Below, in pieces: positions 9,096-16,412 of a stretch of DNA of 31,641 bases. Where the stretch lies: NCBI GenBank assembly GCA_035374585.1, contig DAOSPF010000038.1:1-31641 (forward strand), read 5' to 3'. The position numbers and the translations under genes are program-made. Positions within the stretch are counted from its first letter, which is position 1. Each line of letters begins with the position of its first letter. The DNA is from JAKPQD01 sp029572965 (GTDB lineage Bacteria; Bacteroidota; Bacteroidia; Bacteroidales; DTGW01). Below the pieces are notes generated by a model. The model was not told the origin of the DNA. It did not search any database and was given only the letters and a program-made list of their open reading frames with translations.

Positions 9096-9127
9096 ATGTA
9101 TAAAAGTATAGCACAGATGTTCATTAT
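9096..9127 (-). promoter_or_regulatory. Direct-repeat operator candidate upstream of GH130
   Basis: On the plus strand ATGTATAAAAG (9096-9106) and ATGTTCATTAT (9117-9127) match the GH26 repeat ATGTTTAAAAT at 9 and 8 of 11 positions. They begin 21 bases apart and the nearer one lies 8 bases from the -33 box, exactly as at the GH26 promoter. The rest of the interval 9027-9286 between the divergent genes holds nothing else that I recognise. Confidence 0.5.
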
Positions 9128-9286
9128 ATAAAGTTAAACCAATTGAATTATTAAATTTAGTGCAAAAATTGACGCTAAATCAATTAAGTTGCTATCAATA
9201 ATTCAAAACTTAACACATTGATAATACAGTATTAACAAACAAATCTTTAGCTTTTGTGACATTTGAACTAATTAAAAGATAAACCT

Positions 9287-10007
9287 ATGTCATTTTTACA
9301 TATTGATTACAAAAGATACATTTTCTTAATGTTTATGGGATTTCAAATAAGTATATTTTGCCAAGATAATTTGAATAATAACTTGGAACAACCCAAAGAT
9401 TGTAATATACAGCAATACCAAAGACTATACATTAACCGATGAATACAATCAACTTATCAAATATTGCAAAAAGGTTGGTAAAAAATCATGGCCACTATTG
9501 TTTGATAAATTTGAAAATGGAGATTTTATAGCAATAGAGGCAATTAAAGATCTTACATTTGAAGAGTATAAATACGTATATGTAAAAGTAATAAATGATT
9601 GCAAAAAAAAAGTAAAAACAACCCAATCTGGTGCTTTTATTGTCAGACCTTCTAAAGCAATTGCAATGAGATATATAAAAGAACTGCTGCGAACATTTGA
9701 TTACGATTATATAAAAACAGAAGAGATTATTACATACAGCAATTCTTTTAAATTCAGCATCTTCCCCAATCCCGTATCTTCCACAAGTATAATTTGTTTT
9801 AACATGCAAAACACAGCAAAAGTTTCTGCAGAGATATTAGACTTAGAAGGTAAAACCATATCAATTTGCATTAAAGAACAAATGTTAAACGCTGGCAAAC
9901 ATGAATATCCATTAGGCTTACCCTCAAAAATTAAAGGTAATTTTCTTGTCAGGCTTTGGGTTAATAATGTTGTAAATGTCCAACTAATTACAAAATATGC
10001 AAATTGA
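9287..10007 (+). pseudogene. T9SS cargo protein, reading frame broken between signal peptide and body
   Basis: An ATG at 9287 with an AAAAGA site upstream opens a frame that begins with a signal peptide (hydrophobic YIFLMFMGF... ending ...FCQ) but stops at TGA 9440-9442. The body continues in the next frame, open from 9375 to 10007; its first start codon is a TTG at 9498, but coding character clearly extends before that. The sense join lies between 9375 and 9439 and needs one base skipped. The C-terminal 85 residues are a type A T9SS sorting domain (FPNPVSS..., LDLEGK, LNAGKHEY, GNFLVRL). The middle domain, roughly 100 residues, is not recognised. Without the shift the cargo part would lack a signal peptide. 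It is either a recent pseudogene or a single-base error. Confidence 0.7.
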
Positions 10008-10034
10008 TTTAATTATTAAGTATCTGAAAAGCTA

Positions 10035-10955
10035 ATGAAAAAAGTATTGTCAATTTTGTCCAATTCCTACCTTATGAATGAGCCTGAATTAGTAAACAAA
10101 ACAAAATATATACTTCTTTATATTTCAAATAATCTATTAATAAGGTTATATTGCGTGTGTATGTGTTTCTTGTATTCTTGCGAACCAGAGAACAACAGTG
10201 TGTTTAAAATTCATTTTTCTGATGGCAACAGAATAACCGATTCCGATATTATATTCTATGACAGTTCTTCTCATTGTTTATTTTTAAAGAATGAAATAAA
10301 AATTAAAGCAAAAACGGACTTTTCAGTTATTGTAAATAAACAAACAATTTATAGAGGGGTTGTTCAATCTAAACTTGATTCTAACTCTCCATTTTCTCCA
10401 TTTTACATTAATGAAGTAAATTCTATATTTGGCAAAAATATCATTGAGATACAATATAATAAAAATTATCCTCCGGATTTGAGAAATGACCCACAGATAA
10501 TCAATTCCCTGAAAAGCCGAAACTTTTTACGTAATGGTATTAGCTGCAATATTGATAGCATAGTAATAGAAAATGCTGCCATAGGAAACGTAAATGTTTC
10601 ATACAATTTAACAATAATCAATAATGATAATTACAATTATTACGTAATTAATAAAGGATTTGTTGATGTTATGTTCATGAATATTGACACTTACGCTTTA
10701 TGGTATTTAAAGTCAAATCCCACTCAGGAAGAAATGCCAGTTTATACCCTAAATAACTTTTCCCTTCTTAAAAGTAACTCAAAATTAACCCGAACAGTTA
10801 AATTTTTAAACTCTTATAGAATGGAGCCAGGATATTATCAAGTTACTTGCACAATTCTTCATGGAGGATTTGAAAACTTAAGTATAAATCAGGATAGTGG
10901 GCGCATTTGGTTAGGAAAAGCCATATCGGTAATAGATAGCCTAAGGATAGATTGA
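10035..10955 (+). CDS. Predicted lipoprotein of unknown function
   Basis: The product has up to 306 residues and I do not recognise it. A hydrophobic stretch, LLIRLYCVCMCFLYSC, ends in a lipobox-like LYSC with Cys49, so it is probably a lipoprotein. The long N-terminal lead suggests the true start is Met14 (10074). The mature part is rich in Asn, Ile and Tyr, with beta-strand-like segments (for example INNDNYNYYVINKGFV and MEPGYYQVTC), compatible with an extracellular beta-sandwich. It lies 27 bases after the broken T9SS cargo gene, in the same direction, and may be co-transcribed. Codon use is very AT-rich compared with thiL downstream, which would fit an accessory gene. Confidence 0.6.
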   Translation: MKKVLSILSNSYLMNEPELVNKTKYILLYISNNLLIRLYCVCMCFLYSCEPENNSVFKIHFSDGNRITDSDIIFYDSSSHCLFLKNEIKIKAKTDFSVIVNKQTIYRGVVQSKLDSNSPFSPFYINEVNSIFGKNIIEIQYNKNYPPDLRNDPQIINSLKSRNFLRNGISCNIDSIVIENAAIGNVNVSYNLTIINNDNYNYYVINKGFVDVMFMNIDTYALWYLKSNPTQEEMPVYTLNNFSLLKSNSKLTRTVKFLNSYRMEPGYYQVTCTILHGGFENLSINQDSGRIWLGKAISVIDSLRID

Positions 10956-11079
10956 AGCCTGTTCCAAACATAAATTTATACTATTAAAACATTGCAAGGA
11001 TTAAAAGGCTGTATATTCTTTTCACGATGAAAAAACTGTGATTCAAAAACACAATAACAGAAATAGACCTGAAAAATTT

Positions 11080-11087
11080 TACCTTTG
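11080..11087 (+). promoter_or_regulatory. -7 promoter element for thiL
   Basis: TACCTTTG matches TAnnTTTG exactly and lies 24 bases before the thiL ATG at 11112. It overlaps the TTG at 11085 that would otherwise extend the frame, arguing for the later start. No clear -33 box is present. Confidence 0.45.
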
Positions 11088-11111
11088 CAGCTTGATAATT
11101 TGCAATTGAAG

Positions 11112-12155
11112 ATGGAAAAAAAGATTGACCAGAAATTTACTCCTTTAAAGGAACTTGGCGAGTTTGGCCTGATAAACCATTTGACCAAAGATGTTATTAT
11201 TCACCAGCCAAATACTGTAAAAGGAATTGGAGATGATGCTGCTGTCCTTGATACTGGTACTGTTTACCAGGTTATCACTACAGACTTACTGGCAGAAGGC
11301 ATTCATTTCAACCTGGTTTATACTCCGTTGAAACACCTGGGATATAAGGCTGTGGCAGTGAACCTGTCTGACATTTGTGCCATGAATGCCAAGCCAAAGC
11401 AGATTACGGTTGCTTTAGCCATTTCTTCAAAGTTTTCTGTCGAGCACCTCAACGAACTTTATTCGGGCATCAAGCTTGCCTGCCAAAAATATGGCGTTGA
11501 CCTTATTGGCGGCGACACTACATCATCATTAACCGGGCTAACCATCTGCATTACAGCCATTGGCGAAGTAGAAAAAGATAAAGTAACCTATCGCAACGGG
11601 GCAAAAAATACAAACCTGCTTTGTGTAAGTGGCAATGTTGGTGCGGCATATCTGGGATTGCAAATTCTCGAGCGTGAGCGCAAATTGTTTGAAAAAGAAG
11701 GGATAACACAACCAGACTTTGGCAACTATACCTATTTAATTGAAAGACAGCTCAAACCCGAGCCTCGCACAGACATTGTCAAATGGCTTGAAGAGAAAAA
11801 CATTGTCCCTACTGCTATGATTGACATTTCAGATGGTTTGTCCAGCGAAATTCTTCATATATGTAAATCATCCAACACCGGATGCAGGATTTACCAGGAA
11901 AAAATTCCATTGCATGAGCAAACAGCCGATTTTGCCGAAGAAGTAAACATGCACCCAATAAATGCCGCCCTTAATGGTGGTGAAGACTACGAACTACTGT
12001 TTACAGTTGATATCAAGCATTACGAAGCATTGCTGCAAAATGACCAAATACGCATCATTGGGCACATAACAGAGCAAGTAGAAGGGACAAACCTTGTATT
12101 AGAAAACAACGAATTCGTCAACCTGGCCTCAGGCGGTTGGAATGCTCTTAATTAA
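11112..12155 (+). CDS. thiL: Thiamine-monophosphate kinase
   Basis: ThiL phosphorylates thiamine monophosphate to thiamine diphosphate with ATP, the last step of cofactor synthesis; korAB in this window encodes a user of that cofactor. The 347-residue protein has the family's motif chain: GIGDDAAVLD near residue 37, TTDLLAEGIHF, the SDICAMNAKPKQ segment, GGDTTSS, MIDISDGLSSEI, and GGEDYELLFTV near the C-terminus. These Asp-rich motifs bind Mg-ATP and the substrate phosphate. The ATG at 11112 is chosen over the TTG at 11085 because the latter sits in a promoter box. The gene stands alone, with no other thiamine genes next to it. Confidence 0.96.
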   Translation: MEKKIDQKFTPLKELGEFGLINHLTKDVIIHQPNTVKGIGDDAAVLDTGTVYQVITTDLLAEGIHFNLVYTPLKHLGYKAVAVNLSDICAMNAKPKQITVALAISSKFSVEHLNELYSGIKLACQKYGVDLIGGDTTSSLTGLTICITAIGEVEKDKVTYRNGAKNTNLLCVSGNVGAAYLGLQILERERKLFEKEGITQPDFGNYTYLIERQLKPEPRTDIVKWLEEKNIVPTAMIDISDGLSSEILHICKSSNTGCRIYQEKIPLHEQTADFAEEVNMHPINAALNGGEDYELLFTVDIKHYEALLQNDQIRIIGHITEQVEGTNLVLENNEFVNLASGGWNALN

Positions 12156-12191
12156 AAACATTTCTAAAATTCTAAATTCTCTTAAAAATAC

Positions 12192-12241
12192 TTCGACTCC
12201 GCTCAGTATGACCAAATTACGTCACATTGAGCGGAGTCGAA
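12192..12241. repeat. Palindromic intergenic element between convergent thiL and the receptor gene
   Basis: TTCGACTCCGCTCA (12192-12205) and TGAGCGGAGTCGAA (12228-12241) form a perfect 14-bp stem. Inner bases 12206-12212 and 12221-12227 add seven more pairs with one mismatch and one G-U, leaving an 8-base loop. It probably stops transcription from both sides, although a U-tract is lacking. The GC-rich arm resembles the short REP-like elements I recall from many Bacteroidetes intergenic regions. Confidence 0.75.
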
Positions 12242-12253
12242 ATGTTTCAAACC

Positions 12254-13717
12254 TTAAAATCTTTCGTATTCCGAGTCTTTTCCGGCATCGTCATCAAACA
12301 TTTTTAAGTTAAAGCCGGAATTCTTTGTTTCAGGTTTTGTTGGTTCTTTTTTTGAGGTAACTTTCAGGGCTGCAGGTTTTTCTGCAACAGGGGTATTTTC
12401 GATAGCTTTATCTTTTTCGGCTATAGGCTTTTCTTCTTCTATGCCAATTACAGAACTGCGGATATCTGATTTTAACTTTTCAAGGCGTTCATGCCTTGCA
12501 GAAGCTATTTCATCAAGTTTCTTATCAATCTTTTTGATAATCTTAGGTTCTTCTTTTTTTATTTCTTTTTTCAATTCCTCTTCAACTTTGGCTTTCTTTT
12601 TAGAGTCGAGCCTAAAGAATGTAGTGATTTCTTTAAGGTTTTCAGATTCTTTGGTAAGCTCAATAGCGCTTTGGGCTAATGAATCTGAAGATACAGCATT
12701 TTGCTGTATAACATGGTTCAAGCGTTGAAGGGCATTGTTAATCTGCTCTGCCCCCGCATTTTGCTCAATACTGGCAGCAGTAATATCCTGAACCAGTTTT
12801 GCTGTTTTTTCAATCTCGGGGGCAATAGAATTGAGGTTCATGGCTGCTGTTTCAGATATAGTTACTCCTTGTCTTGAAAGTTCGTTGATTTGGTCTGCAG
12901 CAACTTTGCTATGTTCGGCTAATTTTCGCACCTCAGCAGCTACAACCGCAAAACCACGGCCATGTTCGCCGGCACGAGCAGCTTCTACTGCAGCATTAAG
13001 AGCTAATATATTAGTCTGGAAAGCGATATCGCCAATAACAGAAATCTTTTCAGCAATCTTTTTCATCGAATCAGCAGCAGTAATAACAGACTCATTACCC
13101 TTCTTTATGCCATTAGCAGACTCTGTAGCTATTTTTTCGGTTTGCTTAGAGTTATCGGTATTTTGCTGAATATTAGCTACCATTTCTTCCATGCTCGATG
13201 AAACCTCCTGGGCTGAAGCTGCCTGATCTGAAGCCCCAGAAGATAATTGGTCTGCTCCTTGTTTTATTTTGTCACTTAAATTTACTAATGAGTCAGAGCT
13301 TTTTAGGATATTCTCAGCTATTTGTTGTAATTGTGCTGTAAGTTTTTCAATGGATTTGGCAATATCTCCAATTTCATTTTCCTGTGCCGCAATATTTTTA
13401 TCTACTTCTATTTTGATATTCCCATTGGTAAGCTCATCAATATTTTCTTTCAACCCTATAATTGGCTTTTGTATAATTTTAATTAACATTATATTACTGC
13501 TGAGCAACCAAATAATCATGACAGGTAATACCCAAATTAAAGCTTTCAACCCTAACTGGCCATTGACAAAGGCAAGAAAAGCCACACCGGCCGATACAAC
13601 ATATACAACTCTGGCAATTTTGGCAACAACAGTTTTTTTAAAAAGCAAATGAATAACAACTGTTGCTACCGGGAAACTTCCTAATAATATCAAAAGAAAA
13701 ACTAAAATCGGACTCAT
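12254..13717 (-). CDS. Methyl-accepting chemotaxis-type receptor without a periplasmic sensor
   Basis: The 487-residue membrane protein has three closely packed hydrophobic segments (about residues 4-26, 34-52 and 57-80), then a linker or HAMP-like stretch and a long coiled-coil signalling domain, about 120-370. The CheA/CheW-contact hairpin is unmistakable at about 228-268 (QTNILALNAAVEAARAGEHG, FAVVAAEVRKLAEHS). Unlike a classic receptor there is no large periplasmic or PAS domain, so it may sense a membrane or energy state. The last 115 residues are a charged Lys/Glu tail (KKEEPKIIKK...), unusual for the family, and the end lacks a CheR-binding pentapeptide. No che genes are nearby. It is divergent from nrfH. 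Confidence 0.9.
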   Translation of the reverse strand: MSPILVFLLILLGSFPVATVVIHLLFKKTVVAKIARVVYVVSAGVAFLAFVNGQLGLKALIWVLPVMIIWLLSSNIMLIKIIQKPIIGLKENIDELTNGNIKIEVDKNIAAQENEIGDIAKSIEKLTAQLQQIAENILKSSDSLVNLSDKIKQGADQLSSGASDQAASAQEVSSSMEEMVANIQQNTDNSKQTEKIATESANGIKKGNESVITAADSMKKIAEKISVIGDIAFQTNILALNAAVEAARAGEHGRGFAVVAAEVRKLAEHSKVAADQINELSRQGVTISETAAMNLNSIAPEIEKTAKLVQDITAASIEQNAGAEQINNALQRLNHVIQQNAVSSDSLAQSAIELTKESENLKEITTFFRLDSKKKAKVEEELKKEIKKEEPKIIKKIDKKLDEIASARHERLEKLKSDIRSSVIGIEEEKPIAEKDKAIENTPVAEKPAALKVTSKKEPTKPETKNSGFNLKMFDDDAGKDSEYERF

Positions 13718-13899
13718 GTTTGCGAAATTTTTTCTTAGTTAAAAATCAGTTCAAAAACATTTTAGCTGTTTTACGACAACTAACATTTTAAGTTTTAAAT
13801 TTACTAAATATATTCTTATAAAAAGAAAATATCTTAATTAAATATGGCCAAACTACCGTCAATTAATCAAATATACGCAATTTTTTCTGAAAGAAACCA

Positions 13900-13929
13900 T
13901 TGAATATAAAGCAGTTTATTGTAAATTTA
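13900..13929 (+). promoter_or_regulatory. Possible promoter of nrfHA
   Basis: TTG at 13900-13902 is followed after 19 bases by TAAATTTA (13922-13929), one mismatch from TAnnTTTG, with the nrfH ATG 18 bases on. No Fnr-type or other operator was recognised in 13718-13947. Confidence 0.35.
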
Positions 13930-13947
13930 CCATAAACGCCCCCTCGG

Positions 13948-14517
13948 ATGAAAAAATGGTTTTTTAAAATTATCCCTTCAGAAGAATGGCACTTTACTGC
14001 CATTGTAACGCTTGGAATTGTTTTTGGCCTTGGTTTTTATATTTTTTATATTTCAAAAGCCTGGTCATACCTGTCTGACAGACCCGAGACTTGCGTAAAC
14101 TGCCATGTTATGGCTACTGAATATGTTACATGGTTTCACAGTTCGCACAAGAGAGGTGTTTGCAACGACTGTCATGTTCCTCATCAAAACTTTTTGGTTA
14201 GGTACCTTTTCAAAGCAAAAGATGGCTTGCGCCATGCCACTATTTTCACACTCAGGCTTGAGCCTCAAACCATAAAAATGAATGAAGCAGGAGTTGAAGT
14301 TGTAGGCGAAAACTGCCTGAGGTGCCATAAAGCTGTTTTTGGCAGGTTGTTTCAAAATGCCAAACAAACCCAGGAAATAAAAAGCCGAGACTGTTGGAAT
14401 TGTCATAGGGAAACGCCCCATGGAAGGGTAAAAAGCTTATCGTCTGTGCCTAATGCCAGGGTTCCACTGCCTGAAAGCCCTGTTCCGGAATGGTTGAGCC
14501 ATTTATTGAAGAACTAA
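13948..14517 (+). CDS. nrfH: NrfH tetraheme cytochrome c, quinol oxidase subunit
   Basis: NrfH takes electrons from menaquinol and hands them to the NrfA nitrite reductase on the outer face of the cytoplasmic membrane. The 189-residue protein has one N-terminal membrane helix (about residues 18-36) and four CxxCH heme sites at 49-53, 72-76, 123-127 and 149-153. The first is CVNCHVM, the CxxCHxM form in which the methionine ligates heme 1 in NrfH, favouring NrfH over general NapC. nrfA starts 15 bases after its stop, so the pair is an operon. The C-terminus is slightly longer than the heme domain requires and is Pro-rich (PLPESPVPEW). Confidence 0.95.
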   Translation: MKKWFFKIIPSEEWHFTAIVTLGIVFGLGFYIFYISKAWSYLSDRPETCVNCHVMATEYVTWFHSSHKRGVCNDCHVPHQNFLVRYLFKAKDGLRHATIFTLRLEPQTIKMNEAGVEVVGENCLRCHKAVFGRLFQNAKQTQEIKSRDCWNCHRETPHGRVKSLSSVPNARVPLPESPVPEWLSHLLKN

Positions 14518-14532
14518 ACCAAAATAAATAAT

Positions 14533-15990
14533 ATGAAAGCTGTAAACCAAATAATCAAAGAAAAGCCCTGGATGGGATGGGTTATATTTTTCATTACCAT
14601 GGTAGTTACTTTTTTTATAGGCTTATTGGCATCCTCCATCATGGAACGTCGTACCGAAGCAATTATAATAAACAAACCTAAAGCTGACATTAAAGCTTTT
14701 GAAAGCGACAACAAAGTTTGGGGGCAATATTATAAAGATGAGTATCAGAGCTATCTGCAGACCGCCGACACCAGCTTTAAAAGCAAATATGGTGGAAGTG
14801 CAACCATTGATATGTTAGAAGAAGCTCCGGAAATGGTCGTCCTGTGGGCTGGTTATCCTTTTAGCAAGGATTACAGGCAAGGACGCGGGCACTATTATGC
14901 CGTGGACGACATTATTACTACACTTAGAACTGCTGCTCCTGCAAAGCCAGGTACAGACCCTATGCCCGCCACATGCTGGACATGCAAAAGCCCGGATGTT
15001 CCCAGGTTAATGAATAAAATGGGTATTGATAGTTTTTATCATCAAAAATGGTCCACTTTCATAACAGAAATCAAAAACCCCATTGGCTGTGCAGACTGCC
15101 ATGACCCGGCTACAATGGATCTTCAAATTACCCGTCCGGCGCTGCTCGAAGCTTTCAAACGAAATGGCAAAGACATTGCCAAAGTTAGCCAACAAGAGAT
15201 GCGAAGCCTCGTTTGCGCCCAATGCCATGTTGAGTATTACTTTAAAGGTGATGGAAAATACCTGACATTTCCGTGGGACAAAGGAATGGACGTTGATAAC
15301 ATTGAAAAATATTACGATGCTATAGAATTTTCAGACTGGACACACAGCATCAGCAAAGCAAACATGATTAAAGCCCAGCACCCTGACTATGAAATATATT
15401 CGATGGGCATACATGCCCAAAGGGGATTGGCTTGTGCTGATTGTCACATGCCTTATAAGAGTGAAGGCGGAAGAAAATTCACTGACCACCATATACAAAG
15501 CCCGCTCAACAACATTTCTAACACTTGCCAGATATGCCACCGCGAAAGTGAGGCAGAACTACTAAGAACAGTATATGAACGTCAGGATAAAATTGCCGAA
15601 CAAAAACAAATCCTTGAAAAACTGTTGGTAAAAGCCCATTACGAAGCTAAGGCAGCATGGGACAATGGCGCTACAGCGACAGACATGAAACCTGCCTTAA
15701 CCGAAATCAGGCATGCCCAATGGAGATGGGACTTTGCAGCAGCCAGTCATGGTGCAGCTTTTCACGCCCCTATTGAAGTTATGCGTATTATAGCTACAGG
15801 TATTGAAAAAACACAGCAAGCCAGGCTTATTTTGTCAAAAATATCAGCTAAAAAAGGCATCATAGAAGATATTGCTATTCCGGATATTAGCACCAAAGCT
15901 AATGCACAGAAAGCAGTTGGGCTTGACATGCCCACTATAGAAAAAGAAAAACAATTATTTTTGAAGAAATTAAAGACCGATTGGAAATAG
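14533..15990 (+). CDS. nrfA: NrfA cytochrome c nitrite reductase, ammonia-forming
   Basis: NrfA reduces nitrite to ammonium with six electrons. The 485-residue protein has five heme sites: the active-site CWTCK at 148-152, whose lysine replaces the usual histidine as heme ligand, then CxxCH at 186-190, 228-232, 301-305 and 332-336. Catalytic-site features are present: Tyr in CHVEYYF (about 235), His294 in GIHAQRG, and Arg near the CxxCK heme. The N-terminus (residues 13-36) is an uncleaved-looking membrane anchor rather than a normal signal peptide, so the enzyme is probably membrane-tethered beside NrfH. The NrfHA pair without nrfBCD is the menaquinol-linked arrangement known from delta/epsilon-proteobacteria and Bacteroidetes. 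Cytochrome maturation genes are not in the window. Confidence 0.97.
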   Translation: MKAVNQIIKEKPWMGWVIFFITMVVTFFIGLLASSIMERRTEAIIINKPKADIKAFESDNKVWGQYYKDEYQSYLQTADTSFKSKYGGSATIDMLEEAPEMVVLWAGYPFSKDYRQGRGHYYAVDDIITTLRTAAPAKPGTDPMPATCWTCKSPDVPRLMNKMGIDSFYHQKWSTFITEIKNPIGCADCHDPATMDLQITRPALLEAFKRNGKDIAKVSQQEMRSLVCAQCHVEYYFKGDGKYLTFPWDKGMDVDNIEKYYDAIEFSDWTHSISKANMIKAQHPDYEIYSMGIHAQRGLACADCHMPYKSEGGRKFTDHHIQSPLNNISNTCQICHRESEAELLRTVYERQDKIAEQKQILEKLLVKAHYEAKAAWDNGATATDMKPALTEIRHAQWRWDFAAASHGAAFHAPIEVMRIIATGIEKTQQARLILSKISAKKGIIEDIAIPDISTKANAQKAVGLDMPTIEKEKQLFLKKLKTDWK

Positions 15991-16004
15991 TTTTTGAAAG
16001 TTTG

Positions 16005-16338
16005 TAACCAATTACCCGGAGGCAAAGGGAGCAATTTACGAGACACTACCGAACGTGGTTTGTGATACGGCAGATTGCGCTTCGTTCGTCTGAGGTTTCA
16101 GCTTCAGACACCCTTAATAGACTACAGCCTGATAAAATACTTATGGCTATGGCAGAGCGTTAGCCGAACGGAGGCACTAACAGCCACTGAGGCCAACAAA
16201 AACAACAACGGTATTGACTCCACCGATGAGCTGCGCGAATACGTGAGTGTACAGGAAGCCAAGGCCAGCGGGAGCATACAACATCCTGCTGTGGATAGGG
16301 ATAATATTTACCAGAAGTTTGGGTTTCCGTTGAAGTAA
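16005..16338 (+). pseudogene. Decayed coding fragment, origin unknown
   Basis: This stretch between nrfA and the korB terminator is visibly richer in G+C than its surroundings. It shows coding-like segments in two frames but no usable gene. One frame, open from 16008, reads ...SASDTLNRLQPDKILMAMAER and stops at 16161-16163. A second, running to TAA 16336-16338, reads ...STDELREYVSVQEAKASGSI... and ends QKFGFPLK. The switch between them suggests a frameshifted remnant of a longer foreign gene. I cannot name the family. The remaining bases of 15991-16412 hold only the terminator below. Confidence 0.4.
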
Positions 16339-16352
16339 CAAGTAATAAATAA

Positions 16353-16389
16353 AAAAGCCTTTCGGTGACAAAAAATCTGAAAGGCTTTT
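16353..16389 (-). terminator. Rho-independent terminator after korB
   Basis: AAAAGCCTTTC (16353-16363) pairs perfectly with GAAAGGCTTTT (16379-16389) across a 15-base loop. Read on the minus strand the stem ends in six T followed by ATTTATT, and it lies 24 bases after the korB stop. Confidence 0.8.
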
Positions 16390-16412
16390 GGTTTTATAAC
16401 AGAAAAATAATT

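Noticed and set aside
6525..9097. 10-mer ATAGGTGAAA shared by both mannan promoters (6525-6534 and inverted at 9088-9097)
   Set aside because: It lies in opposite orientation and at different distances from the two -33 boxes, unlike the 21-bp repeat pair, so it is probably chance.
13269..13652. 127-codon antisense frame in the receptor gene
   Set aside because: Its hydrophobic look comes from the antisense of the coiled-coil and membrane codons, not from a real protein.
14974..14988. Apparent loss of a heme site in NrfA (CWTCK instead of CxxCH)
   Set aside because: CxxCK is the normal active-site heme motif of NrfA, with lysine as the ligand.
16075..16338. 87-codon TTG-started gene after nrfA
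   Set aside because: The first third has no coding character and another frame looks coding there, so a remnant is a better description than an intact gene.
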